In this document: piece after piece, positions 31,056-42,535 of the stretch
Layout: every line of letters starts with the position of its first letter
Position numbering within the stretch: position 1 is the first letter of the stretch
Assembly: GCF_045062605.1 (NCBI RefSeq)
Contig: NZ_JBJGDW010000008.1
Span: forward strand, 1-64,000
Direction of reading: 5' to 3'
DNA from: Deinococcus sp045062605
Lineage (GTDB): Bacteria; Deinococcota; Deinococci; Deinococcales; Deinococcaceae
DNA: 64,000 bases
The notes under the pieces: generated by a model
Databases searched by the model: none
Seen by the model: the letters and a program-made list of their open reading frames with translations, nothing else
What the model was told of the DNA's origin: nothing
Program-made: the position numbers and the translations under genes

Positions 31056-31526
31056 ATGACCCGGACCCAGACCGGACTGATCGCCCTCGCGGGCCTGGCA
31101 CTGTCGCCCCTTGTGCCAGTGCTGCTGGCGGGTGGCGTAGCCACGGTCCTGGGCTGCGAGATTCAGTACATGGACGCGGCCCCGTGTCTGGCAGGCAACT
31201 GGAACATTGGCCCGCTGCTGACCAACCTGTTCTTCTGCCTGTGGTTCCTGCTGCTGACCGTGCCGCTGGCCGCCGTCATTTTAATCGTGTGGGGCATCGT
31301 CTGGGCCATCCGGGCGCGCAACTTTAGCCTGCCCGCTCTTCCAGCAGATAGTGCAGGCGGGTCTGGGCGTTGTCTTGGCTGCCGTACACGCTTCGTAGCA
31401 ACTCGCCGCCGGGTGCAAAGGCCAGCCAGTGCGGCGTGCCCTCGGTGTGCCAAGCGCGGGCCAGATCGCCGGACACGTCCAGGGCGACGGGAAACGGCAG
31501 CCGGGCGAAGTCGCGGGCAAATTTGA
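31056..31526 (+). CDS. Small membrane protein, C-terminal part doubtful
   Basis: Open frame of 156 codons. Residues 1 to about 90 are a believable small membrane protein: two hydrophobic segments around a short CEIQYMDAAPCLAG loop with two Cys. After about residue 90 the frame enters the antisense of the redoxin gene (31324-31764) and becomes Arg/Ala-rich with no family look, so that tail is probably not original. A stop in another frame (TAG at 31325) would end the protein at a natural length. Possibly a lost stop or a one-base error near 31320. Function unknown. Confidence 0.5.
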   Translation: MTRTQTGLIALAGLALSPLVPVLLAGGVATVLGCEIQYMDAAPCLAGNWNIGPLLTNLFFCLWFLLLTVPLAAVILIVWGIVWAIRARNFSLPALPADSAGGSGRCLGCRTRFVATRRRVQRPASAACPRCAKRGPDRRTRPGRRETAAGRSRGQI

Positions 31527-31764
31527 TCAGCGTCGGTTCCACCTTTTCACGCGGTAATAGGCGGTGGCCGTGACTGGTGTGGACGGCCAGCAGGTTGACC
31601 CGCCCTCCAAACTCCGCATGTAGCCGCTTCAGGAAGGGGATGCCGCGCGACACGCAGCCCGCGCATTCCAGATTAAAGGTCATCAGCAGGCCAGGACGCG
31701 TCCAGTCGGCGGGCGGAGGCAGAGGTTCGCCATATACGAAGTCAGCGGGTTCAGGCCAGTCCAT
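31324..31764 (-). CDS. Thioredoxin-like (TlpA/redoxin) protein
   Basis: 146 aa thioredoxin fold. The active-site CxxC is CAGC at residues 34-37 in MTFNLECAGCVSRG, followed by IPFLKRLHAEF and the cis-Pro region EGTPHWLAF. No signal peptide is evident, so cytosolic. TAGCCT (31777-31772, minus strand) ends 7 nt before ATG 31764, leaderless. Probably a thiol-disulfide exchange protein; partner unknown. Confidence 0.82.
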   Translation of the reverse strand: MDWPEPADFVYGEPLPPPADWTRPGLLMTFNLECAGCVSRGIPFLKRLHAEFGGRVNLLAVHTSHGHRLLPREKVEPTLIKFARDFARLPFPVALDVSGDLARAWHTEGTPHWLAFAPGGELLRSVYGSQDNAQTRLHYLLEERAG

Positions 31765-31796
31765 GCAAAAGAGGCTAGCGTCCCCGCCGCCCGCCT

Positions 31797-31802
31797 TATC
31801 CT
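31797..31802 (+). promoter_or_regulatory. -10 box TATCCT, leaderless promoter
   Basis: TATCCT ends 6 nt before ATG 31809. Confidence 0.5.
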
Positions 31803-31808
31803 GTCCCC

Positions 31809-32576
31809 ATGAAACGTGCCCTTCTGCTTGCCATGGCCCTCGCCGCCTCCACCCTGACCGTTGCTGGGGCCACCACCGTGGCTGAGGTCAAGAAAAAAGG
31901 CGTGCTGGTGCTGGGCACCGATCCCACCTTCGCCCCCTTTGAGTTCAAGGACAAGAATGGGCAGATCACCGGCTTCGATGTCGATATCGCGCGGGCGGTG
32001 GCCAGGGATCTGGGCGTCAAACTCCAGATTCAGGCCGTGGGCTTCGGGGCGCTGATGCCGCAGTCGGTCACATCCGGGCGGGTAGACATGGCGATGAGCG
32101 CTATTACCATTACCGCCGAGCGGGCCAAAGTGGTGGCCTTCAGCAACCCGTATTACCGCAGCGCGCAGGTCTTTATCGTTAAGGGCGGCAACCCGCAGAA
32201 GTTTACTTGGCCCGCCGATGTAAAGAACGCTGCCATTGGCGTGCAGGCCAACACCACAGGGCAGTACGTGGCTGACGATACGCTGAAGCCCAAGGGCGCG
32301 GTGTTGAAAGTGTATGACGACTTCGCGGCGGGGCTGGCCGATATTCAGGCCGGGCGGATCGTGGCCCTGATCGGGGACGCGCCCACCGTGACCGACCTGC
32401 AAAAGCGCCTGCCGGGGCAGTTTCAGCAGGCAGGCAAGGATCTGGCCGCCGAGGACTACGGCATGGTCTTTGCCAAGAACAGTGATCTGGCCGCCGCTGC
32501 CAACAAGACCCTGGCCCGCATGAAAGCAAACGGCGAGTACCACAAATTGCTGGACAAGTGGATCGTCCAGAAGTAG
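31809..32576 (+). CDS. Polar amino-acid ABC transporter substrate-binding protein
   Basis: 255 aa, SBP_bac_3 family. Signal peptide MKRALLLAMALAASTLTVAGA, then the family sequence VLVLGTDPTFAPFEFKDKNGQITGFDVDIARAVA and the C-terminal KLLDKW. It binds amino acids in the periplasm for an ABC importer. No permease or ATPase is adjacent, so the rest of the system is elsewhere. The start follows TATCCT by 6 nt. Confidence 0.9.
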   Translation: MKRALLLAMALAASTLTVAGATTVAEVKKKGVLVLGTDPTFAPFEFKDKNGQITGFDVDIARAVARDLGVKLQIQAVGFGALMPQSVTSGRVDMAMSAITITAERAKVVAFSNPYYRSAQVFIVKGGNPQKFTWPADVKNAAIGVQANTTGQYVADDTLKPKGAVLKVYDDFAAGLADIQAGRIVALIGDAPTVTDLQKRLPGQFQQAGKDLAAEDYGMVFAKNSDLAAAANKTLARMKANGEYHKLLDKWIVQK

Positions 32577-32714
32577 AGGTTTTCAGGCGTCTGGGGCAGG
32601 GGAGAGCGTCGTTGAGATCTTCCAAAATTTCCCGATGCCAGTCAATTACAGCGTGTGCTGGACAGCGTCATCGGACCGTCTGGCTCTGAATTGAACGCGT
32701 CCTCTGCTCAGTAC

Positions 32715-32765
32715 AAAAAATCTGGAATCCATCCACGTGCGGTCTGCGTTCAGATGGATTCCAGA
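32715..32765 (-). terminator. Intrinsic terminator for the gene at 32795
   Basis: A 13-bp perfect stem (TCTGGAATCCATC 32721-32733 against 32753-32765) is followed on the minus strand by six Ts (A6 at 32715-32720). Confidence 0.88.
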
Positions 32766-32794
32766 CCCTATGGCCGTTGATTTCTGGTTGAGAA

Positions 32795-33322
32795 TCAGTT
32801 CAGGCGGACGCTGTTGGTCAGGTTGCGGATCACGGCCTCGTTGCGGGAGTAGTCCTTGACATTTCCGGCGATGGTGACCACCAGCATGCGGCCCCCGGCA
32901 CTGGTGACCATCAGCTCCCGGCGCAGGTCGTCGGCCTGACTGGGCGTGGTGAACACGAACTGCGCCCACGGCGAGCCGCCCATCTGCACCAGATTGGCCT
33001 TGAGGGTTTTGACGTTGGGCACCTGCGCGCGGATCACGGCGGGAAACTGGGCCACCAGCTTTTCCACCTCGTTGGCCGCCAGTTTGCTGGTTCGCCACTC
33101 GAAGGCCACGCTGACCTTGCGGTCCTCGGTCATGAAGACGGCGTCCGGGCGGCCCGCCGCCGAGGGGAAAGCCGCGCGAATTCCAGCCTGGTTCAGGGTC
33201 AGGAGTTTGGCGTTGGGTTCCACCGAGAGCGGCAAGCTGTCCAGCTTTACCGGCACAGCCTGGGACTGGCCTGGAAGTAACAGACCCACCAGCAGGGTCA
33301 CGGTCAGAAGAGGACGGATCAT
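32795..33322 (-). CDS. Secreted protein of unknown function
   Basis: 175 aa with signal peptide MIRPLLTVTLLVGLLLPGQSQA. The mature domain alternates charged helices and strands (KVSVAFEWRTSKL, WAQFVFTTPSQADDLRRELMVTSAGGRMLVVTIAGN) and ends NAVIRNLTNSVRLN-like, in the style of small periplasmic PsbP/DUF1795-like folds, but I do not assign a family. TAGGGT (33338-33333, minus strand) ends 10 nt before ATG 33322. Followed by a strong terminator. Confidence 0.75.
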   Translation of the reverse strand: MIRPLLTVTLLVGLLLPGQSQAVPVKLDSLPLSVEPNAKLLTLNQAGIRAAFPSAAGRPDAVFMTEDRKVSVAFEWRTSKLAANEVEKLVAQFPAVIRAQVPNVKTLKANLVQMGGSPWAQFVFTTPSQADDLRRELMVTSAGGRMLVVTIAGNVKDYSRNEAVIRNLTNSVRLN

Positions 33323-33591
33323 TTCGCTGTCAACCCTAACCTCCCCGCCCCAGGAGCTTATGAGCCGGCTGTGAGGAACGTGCGGCGGCGCGTCGATGGA
33401 CCACCATTTTCTGCGATCTGGAGAGTCATTTCACATCTTCACGGGTGCATTCTCAGGCTGGTTGCATGCAAGCCGATTTCCCTGCCGCAGCCTTCAGGCA
33501 GGAGAAGCGCGAACTCTATTTGCTATCTACCGTGTCTAGCTTTGGCTATCAGTGTCGGCTGTCATCCGTCTCTAGGCTATGACGCTGGGGG

Positions 33592-35448
33592 TCATGACCG
33601 CTCTGGATTCTCGCCGGGCGATTCGTTCGTCGGGGGCGCGGCAGCGGACAACCAGCCGTCGTGGCGGGCGAGGATCAGGCTGAAGCCCGGCCCGCGCGTC
33701 ACGGTCAGGTCTTGCAGGGCCAGTGCCGGATGCCCGGGCAGCAGGGCCGTCCACTGGCCCCGGAAATCGCGGCGCAGGGTCACGGCCCGCGCGCCGAAGT
33801 GCAGGGTCAGCGGGGGATCGTCGCGCAGTTCCACGCACAGGGCTGTGCCGTCTTCAGGCAGGTCCACCCGGCTATGACGCAGGGCGCTGGGTGGAGTTTC
33901 CAGGTGATGCGCGGCCACCGTCAATGCCGCTGCCAGCTGCCCGGTCAGGGGGCCGCCCAGGCCCAGGGGCCGCGCCGCGTCGTGGATGGCCTGCTGGATG
34001 CCCGGCGTGCTTCTGCGGGCCAGCAGACCACACAGGATCTCGGCCCCCTTGCGGGCGAAGTTATGCAGCGCGTCCGGGGCAGCCCCGGCGTATCTGTCCG
34101 CGCTGCTGGCCGACACCGAGTCCGTGTCGATCCGGCCCACGCGCAGCAGTTGAGCGGCGGCGCGCGTCAGGCGCAGCGCCGCGTAGTCGTCATCAGGGTC
34201 CAGCAGCAGCGCGATCACGCGACCCAGCGAGGTCAACCGGGTCAGGTCTTCCTGCGGACCGCTCTGGGCGCGCAGCAGCAGGTACGCGCCGCTCACGAAC
34301 GCCCGCAGCCGAATCTGCGGTAACTCCAGCGTCAGGCCCCGCTCGGCAGCCTCGGCCTGGGGCCGCAGCAGCGCGATCTGTTCCCCGGCCTGAAGCTGCC
34401 ACTGCGCCCCCAGCGGCTGCCAGCGGAAGTCGGTGCCGCGCCAGTGCGTGGCCTGACCCCCTGGCAGGCAGATGACCAGTTCGCTGGCGGCGTCGTCCGG
34501 GGCGTCCAGAGCAGTGCCCGGCTGGGCGGCGTATAGCACGCTGTGCTGGGGCACACCGGCCAGTGTAGCCTGCGGGCCACTGCTCAGCAGCGGCTCCAGG
34601 CTGTGCGCCAACGCCCGCGCGGCCTCGCGGATGGCCGGACGCTCACGCGGGTCCCTGGGGGCCGGATGCAGGGTCCGCAGCGCCTGAATCAATGTGTCCC
34701 TGGCCTGCGGGGCCAGCGGCTCACGCCCGGCGGCCTCCAACCTGGCCTGCAAGACGTCCTCATCCGGGTGGCGCGGAAAGGGCACCTCGTGAACCTGCGA
34801 GAGGGCCAGCTCCAGCCGTCCGCGTCCGTCCGGCTGCACCAGCAGGGCGACGACGGCCTCGGTCAGCACCTGCAAGACCTGGGGATTGTCCAGATCGGTC
34901 AGCGGGTCGCGCACGGCGGGCACCGGGAAGGACACCTGCCCGGCCAGCCCCGCCTGTCCGGCCCGTTCGGCGTTTTCCAGCGCGGTGTGCAGCACCCGCA
35001 GGGTCAGCAGACTAGGTTCACGTTGCCAGATGGGCAGGTAAGTCCGCAGGGTGGCGTGCGCCGCATCGCCCCAGGCCAGCAGATGCAGTTCCTGCCACGC
35101 CCGCGACTCGGCGGACTCACTGCCCAGCGGGACGTCCCACAGGGCGGTCTGCGGCTCAGCGGTGGGCGTGGGCTGCTGCGGTAGGCGGGCCGCTTTGCGG
35201 TGGGCCAGATACTCGCGGTCCGCTTCCTTCAGTCTTCGGTGCAGGGCAGATTCCAGCGGAGCGCCCAGCAGCTCTTCGCGCAGTTCGGCCAGCGAGCGCC
35301 GTCCGCCGCGTGGCACCCGCTCCTGAAGGGTGTCAGCCACCCGGTACTCGTACAGCTCCACCAGTTCGGCCCAACGCTCCCTGCCTGTCCCCGGATGGGT
35401 CACGGTCTCGCCGGGTTGTGGACTGCGCCGCGTAGGATTGCGGGTCAC
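33592..35448 (-). CDS. Large protein of unknown function
   Basis: 618 aa, Leu/Arg/Ala-rich, no signal peptide or membrane segments. The first about 250 residues are helical and charged (ERWAELVELYEYRVADTL, SLAELREELLGAPL); the middle (about residues 300-400) looks beta-rich (THWRGTDFRWQPLGAQWQLQAGEQ, SGAYLLLRAQSG); the C-terminus ends in another beta-rich part (LTLHFGARAVTLRRDFRGQW). Codon use matches neighbours, so it is native, probably a lineage-specific protein. The GTG start is the longest choice; GATAAT about 45 bp upstream could be a -10. Confidence 0.65.
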   Translation of the reverse strand: MTRNPTRRSPQPGETVTHPGTGRERWAELVELYEYRVADTLQERVPRGGRRSLAELREELLGAPLESALHRRLKEADREYLAHRKAARLPQQPTPTAEPQTALWDVPLGSESAESRAWQELHLLAWGDAAHATLRTYLPIWQREPSLLTLRVLHTALENAERAGQAGLAGQVSFPVPAVRDPLTDLDNPQVLQVLTEAVVALLVQPDGRGRLELALSQVHEVPFPRHPDEDVLQARLEAAGREPLAPQARDTLIQALRTLHPAPRDPRERPAIREAARALAHSLEPLLSSGPQATLAGVPQHSVLYAAQPGTALDAPDDAASELVICLPGGQATHWRGTDFRWQPLGAQWQLQAGEQIALLRPQAEAAERGLTLELPQIRLRAFVSGAYLLLRAQSGPQEDLTRLTSLGRVIALLLDPDDDYAALRLTRAAAQLLRVGRIDTDSVSASSADRYAGAAPDALHNFARKGAEILCGLLARRSTPGIQQAIHDAARPLGLGGPLTGQLAAALTVAAHHLETPPSALRHSRVDLPEDGTALCVELRDDPPLTLHFGARAVTLRRDFRGQWTALLPGHPALALQDLTVTRGPGFSLILARHDGWLSAAAPPTNESPGENPERS

Positions 35449-35536
35449 AGTCCAGTCCCAAAGGGCCAGCTCCCGACTGTGGATCCGGCTATTATCACAT
35501 GTGCAACGGCTTCCCGCATCTTGCCCATACTATGCC

Positions 35537-35992
35537 ATGAACCGTCATACAGAATACTTTCCAGCTCAAGCGGTTGGCCAGAAACTTTCTGAAGCTTCTC
35601 TTGAATTGGCACGAGGTCACACTGTCTTCAGCGAAGCGGAGACGCCACCGTAAGACATTGTTGACATTGACCTCTCCATCCCTAAAAACGTACAGACCAA
35701 CGCGAAGAAGGCCCTGGAGCTCCGTCACGAATATGGCTTCGGCGGCACCGAGGTCGGCGAACACATGGCCGATCAACTCGCAGGCGGTGGCCAACTGACC
35801 GAGGACGAGGTGCGACACGTCGCAAAATATTTCCCACGCCATGCCGGGGACAATCTGGATGAGACGGGCAAGGGAGACGAGATACCCTCGCGCGGCTTTG
35901 TCGCGTGGATGCTGTGGGGCGGCGACGAGGGCCGCAAGTGGAGTGAGGGCGTGGTGGAGAAGCTGGACAGGCGCGACGAGAAGAAAGACTGA
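35537..35992 (+). pseudogene. Phage-type small protein gene with in-frame stop
   Basis: ATG 35537 opens a frame that hits TAA at 35651-35653 after 38 codons and then continues open in the same frame to 35992. The downstream part (KNVQTNAKKALELRHEYGFGG, VRHVAKYFPRHAGD, PSRGFVAWMLWGGDEGRKW) resembles a domain common in phage structural/protease-region proteins (N-A-K-x-A-L..R..GRGG...W.LWGGD). No in-frame ATG lies directly after the stop; the first is 35765. So a nonsense mutation has split a phage-derived gene, or translation reinitiates to give a shorter product. Base composition is AT-richer than neighbours. Confidence 0.65.
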
Positions 35993-36007
35993 GCGGGGCG
36001 GAAAGGA

Positions 36008-36046
36008 AGCGGGGGCTGGAGCGTTCAATTCGCTCCAGCCCCCGCT
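36008..36046. terminator. Bidirectional terminator before obgE end
   Basis: 16-bp perfect stem (36008-36023 / 36031-36046, core GCGGGGGCTGGAGCG) with loop TTCAATT between convergent genes. Confidence 0.85.
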
Positions 36047-36057
36047 GTGGTTAGAGG

Positions 36058-37398
36058 TCAGTGCTTATCGGCCTCGTCGTCAAAATACTCGAAGCGGAAG
36101 TTGCCGATTTCCACGGTGTCGCCCTCGCGCGCCCCAGCCCGTCTCAGGGCGTTGTAAAGCCCCTGGCGTTTAAAGACCCCGCCCAGGTACTCGGCGGCGT
36201 CCTCCATATAGCGCGAGAAGCGCGAGATGCGTTCCTCGAAGCCGCCGCCCTGGATTTCCCAGACGCGCTCGTTCTCGCCGGTGGTGACAATGCCCACGCC
36301 TCTGGCAGGTGCGTCCTCACGGAAGGTCACCGTCAGGCCCTCCTCGCGCACCTCGTCGGACTCGATTTCCAGGGCGTTCTGCTGCGCCCACAGTTCGCGG
36401 TCCGGCATCATCTGAAACAGTGTTTCGCGCAGCATGTCCAGCCCGTTGCCTTCCCTGGCACTGACGCGCAATACGGGCAAGCCGAACTCGGCCAGTTCGT
36501 CCTCCACCATCACGCCCAGGTCCTCTTCTACCAGTTCCACCTTGTTCAGCGCGATTAAGGCGATGTTTTCCAGCAGGGTGGGGTCATAGGCGCGCAATTC
36601 GGCCTGCAAGGCGCGCAGTTCCTCCACCGGGTTGCGGGTCACGTCCAGCACGTACACCAGCACGCGGGTGCGGCTGATGTGGCGCAGGAATTCCAGTCCC
36701 AGCCCCTTGCCCAGAGAAGCCCCCTCGATGATGCCGGGAATGTCGGCCAGCGTGAAGCGTTCCTCGATCTGGGTGCCGTGTTCGTCCCGCCGGTCCACCA
36801 CGCCCAGAATGGGAGAGAGGGTGGTGAATGGGTACTCGGCAATGGCCGGATTGGCCCGCGAGAGTGCGGCCAGCAGGCTGCTTTTGCCCGCATTGGGATA
36901 GCCCACCAGACCCACGTCCGCGATCAGGCGCAGTTCCAGGCGCACGCGGCGCTTTTGCCCCAGCGTTCCCAGCTCGGCAAAGCGGGGGGCCTGCCGCGTG
37001 CTGCTGGCAAAGGTACTGTTGCCGCGCCCACCATACCCGCCGCGTGCAACCACTTTTTCCTGTCCCACGCGCACCAGATCGGCGATGACCTTGCCGCTGT
37101 CCTCATCGAAGGCGGTGGTGCCCACGGGCACGTCGATGTAGATGTCCTCGCCGTCGCTGCCCTGCCGCAACCGGCCCTCGCCATATGCGCCGTTGGACCC
37201 CTTGAACTTGCGGCGGCCCAGCAGCCGTTCCAGCGACTCCACGCCCTCGATGGCCCGCAGGATGATGCTGCCCCCGCGCCCGCCGTGGCCGCCGTCCGGC
37301 CCGCCCTTTTCCATGTATTTGGCCCGGTGGAAACTCATCGCACCGTCGCCACCATTGCCCGCATTGACCTCAATATTCAGTACATCCCGAAACGCCAC
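36058..37398 (-). CDS. obgE: Obg-family GTPase
   Basis: 446 aa. Ribosome-associated GTPase for 50S assembly and stress control. N-terminal glycine-rich Obg fold (FRDVLNIEVNAGNGGDGAMSFHR), G domain with GYPNAGKSS, DIPGIIEGA and NKVE, and a C-terminal OCT domain (ERVWEIQGGGFEERISRFSR), the order typical of Deinococcus-Thermus Obg. GTG 37398 is chosen because AGGAG sits 7 nt upstream and it gives the usual (V)AFRDV start. Confidence 0.95.
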   Translation of the reverse strand: MAFRDVLNIEVNAGNGGDGAMSFHRAKYMEKGGPDGGHGGRGGSIILRAIEGVESLERLLGRRKFKGSNGAYGEGRLRQGSDGEDIYIDVPVGTTAFDEDSGKVIADLVRVGQEKVVARGGYGGRGNSTFASSTRQAPRFAELGTLGQKRRVRLELRLIADVGLVGYPNAGKSSLLAALSRANPAIAEYPFTTLSPILGVVDRRDEHGTQIEERFTLADIPGIIEGASLGKGLGLEFLRHISRTRVLVYVLDVTRNPVEELRALQAELRAYDPTLLENIALIALNKVELVEEDLGVMVEDELAEFGLPVLRVSAREGNGLDMLRETLFQMMPDRELWAQQNALEIESDEVREEGLTVTFREDAPARGVGIVTTGENERVWEIQGGGFEERISRFSRYMEDAAEYLGGVFKRQGLYNALRRAGAREGDTVEIGNFRFEYFDDEADKH

Positions 37399-37603
37399 AA
37401 CCCAACTCCTTTGCACGGGTTCAAACTGGGTAAAAACCTGTCTGACCGCCTATCCGCAGCCCTCAGCGCCCTCATGCCCGCGTGTTCTGCGGACGCGGCG
37501 CTGGGACCGCAACATCAGGCACAGCTTATCAGGCGGCAGGGAAATGGGGGAGAGGGTGCAGGACAATTGGGCGAGTGGGATGAATGGGTGGCTACCACGG
37601 CTT

Positions 37604-37749
37604 AACCTCTCCGCCCCTCCGGGGCACCTCCCCTTAGAAGGGAGGCAAGGTGATTGCTGATCTGCACAGTCTTTTGCAGTTCTTGGCTCCCTTTGAGGGG
37701 AGCTGGCGGCAAAGCCGACTGGCTGGCACAGCTCCGCAGGAGAGGGGTT
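37604..37749. repeat. Imperfect inverted-repeat element (MITE-like)
   Basis: 146-bp element with outer arms AACCTCTCC (37604-37612) and GGAGAGGGGTT (37739-37749) and a nested inner pair CTCCCCTTAGAAGGGAGGCAAG and its near-complement CTTGGCTCCCTTTGAGGGGAG (37681-37701). Pairings are imperfect, with a 2-base indel in the outer arms. It resembles short dispersed repeats seen in Deinococcus and other genomes, but I cannot test copy number here. Confidence 0.55.
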
Positions 37750-37865
37750 TTCGTGGCAGCTTCCCATTCACCTCAGCCACTCTTCACAGTCCCTTTCCTG
37801 CCCTATCCCCATCCTGCCCTGACCTGCTAGAATATCCCGTTTCAGAGCGGAGAGGCTGGCATCTC

Positions 37866-37927
37866 TTACGCATCCGACAGAATCATCAGCGGCGCAATTT
37901 GACGTGCTGGCCGCGTTTTCCAATAAA
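37866..37927 (+). promoter_or_regulatory. uvrA promoter region with degenerate RDRM
   Basis: TTGACG (37899-37904) with a 17-bp spacer to AATAAA (37922-37927) is a possible -35/-10. Upstream, 37866-37882 reads TTACG-N7-CAGAA, matching only one half of the TTAYG-N7-CRTAA motif. uvrA is a reported DdrO-regulon member in Deinococcus as I recall, so a weak site is plausible but not established. Confidence 0.3.
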
Positions 37928-37944
37928 GAAGGGAGCGACCTACC

Positions 37945-40979
<3,035 letters not shown>

Positions 40980-40983
<4 letters not shown>

Positions 40984-41753
40984 CCAAACCGCCCGCGCCC
41001 GAGCAGTCTGATCCGCACCCTGAAGCTGTCCAGCCAACGGGGGGGCAGGCGGCGTCTGAAGTCACCTCCTCGGCGGCGGCAGACGTGGACCGGACGGTGG
41101 TGGCGCGGCCCTCTGGCGACGCTGCGGTCAACCTGACGAAGTCCCTGGATGGGGAAGAGCTGGGCCGTCCGTCGCCCGCCCGCGCCGCGCCGCCGCTGAC
41201 CCCGCTGCCCAGCCGGGCCGAGCAGGAGCGCCCACACCGTGCCCGCTTTCTGACCCTGTTGCGCCTGCTGGGCGGCTGGGCGGTGCTGGGCGTGGTGGCC
41301 TATTTCATGTGGACCCCGGGCGAGTGGCAGAACAGCCTGCTGCTGTGGGTGGCTCTGGTGATCTTGGCCGACGAGTTCGGCGGGTGGTTCGGTTATCTGG
41401 GGCTGTTGCTGGGCGGTCTGGGCTATTTCAGTCCCTCGCTGCCCCCGGCGCAGTGGCTGATCATCCTGCCACTGGTGGGCGGCGCGCTGATGGCGCTGCT
41501 GCTGGTCAAGCATTCGGGTGGGGTGCTGGTGTTGCCTTTCGCAGGGCTGCTGTTTGCTGGAACGCTTCTGGCGGTGGCGCGTTTTGGCCCCAAGTTTGAT
41601 CCCACGCTGAAACTTCCCACCAACGACACGTTCCTGCGCTCGGCCCTGATCGCTATGCTGGCGGGGCTGGTCTTCAGCCTGGTGCGGCAACTGATTGGGC
41701 TGTGGTTGCGGCGGCGTGTGCGGCAGAGTGGGCGCACGGGTGTCCCCACCTGA
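40980..41753 (+). CDS. Membrane protein of unknown function coupled to uvrA
   Basis: 257 aa. A Pro/Ala/Ser-rich hydrophilic N-terminus (about residues 1-85) precedes five or six membrane segments starting at RFLTLLRLLGGWAVLGVVAYF and ending LVRQLIGLWLRRR. ATG 40980 overlaps the uvrA stop (ATGA), so the two are co-translated. I do not recognise the family. The membrane context with an excision-repair gene is unexplained. Confidence 0.75.
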
Positions 41754-41806
41754 TCCTCTCCCTGCATTCAAGGACATGCGCCCGGACGCCCCTCACCTCC
41801 GGGCGC

Positions 41807-41812
41807 TAAGCT
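41807..41812 (+). promoter_or_regulatory. -10 box TAAGCT, leaderless dsbA-like promoter
   Basis: TAAGCT ends 9 nt before ATG 41822, which has no Shine-Dalgarno. Confidence 0.45.
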
Positions 41813-41821
41813 TTGGGCCAC

Positions 41822-42529
41822 ATGACCAGACTTCAGGGAAACAACCCCAACCGAATCATCCTGGTGATCGGCACGCTGATCGCCGTGCTGCTGATTGCTC
41901 TTGCCCTTTTCGCCGTGCGCGACAAACCGGCTGCTGGCGCAGGTCTCAGCGGCGACTTCAAGCTTGACGGCGTGCCATTCATCGGGCAGGCGGACGCGCC
42001 CGTCAATATCGTCGCCATCGAGGATTTCAAGTGCCCGGTGTGCAAGCAGTTTACTGAGAACATCGAGCCAGAGCTGAAGACCAAGTACGTCGATACCGGC
42101 AAGGCCAAGATATACACCCTGATCTGGCCTTTCCTGGCCCAGAATGCCCGGCTGCCCACCGACGACAGCAAGCTGGCCGGGCAGGCCGCCCTGTGCGTCT
42201 TCGACGACGGCGGCAACGACGCTTTCGAGTCGTTCAAGAACATCCTCTTCCGCGCGCAGGGCGACGAGACCACCGTCTGGGCCACCAAGACCCGCCTGAA
42301 GGATCTGGCGGGCAGTGTCGAGGGCATCGACCAGACCAAGTTCGCCACTTGCCTGGACACCGACGCCACCGCCGCCCGTGTGGACGCCATGGAAAAGCAG
42401 GCGGAGGACGCAGGCGTGAACTCCACGCCCACCATTTTCGTGAACGGCAAGCAGGTGCTGGCCGCCAGTGGACAAGGCAGCTACTCGCCCGACGACATCG
42501 GCAAGGCCGTTGATGCCGCGCAGCAGTAA
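41822..42529 (+). CDS. Membrane-anchored DsbA-type thiol oxidoreductase
   Basis: 235 aa. One N-terminal membrane helix (about residues 10-32, IILVIGTLIAVLLIALALFAV), then a thioredoxin/DsbA fold with active site CPVC at residues 71-74 in EDFKCPVCKQF and the cis-Pro loop GVNSTPTIFVNG. The catalytic domain is outside the membrane, where it would introduce or shuffle disulfides in exported proteins. A DsbB homologue follows after 6 nt, so the two form an oxidative-folding pair. ATG 41822 is set by TAAGCT. Confidence 0.88.
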   Translation: MTRLQGNNPNRIILVIGTLIAVLLIALALFAVRDKPAAGAGLSGDFKLDGVPFIGQADAPVNIVAIEDFKCPVCKQFTENIEPELKTKYVDTGKAKIYTLIWPFLAQNARLPTDDSKLAGQAALCVFDDGGNDAFESFKNILFRAQGDETTVWATKTRLKDLAGSVEGIDQTKFATCLDTDATAARVDAMEKQAEDAGVNSTPTIFVNGKQVLAASGQGSYSPDDIGKAVDAAQQ

Positions 42530-42535
42530 ACCCGC

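Larger units (their letters stand above)
37399..37944. other. Divergent spacer between obgE and uvrA
   Basis: 546 bp with no supportable gene. It contains an imperfect inverted-repeat element at 37604-37749, then the uvrA promoter region with TTGACG at 37899-37904. Open frames crossing it have no family features. Confidence 0.6.

Noticed and set aside
33467..33583. A 38-codon frame starting MQADFPAAAFRQEK
   Set aside because: No Shine-Dalgarno, no -10 box at the leaderless spacing, no recognisable sequence; too weak to call.
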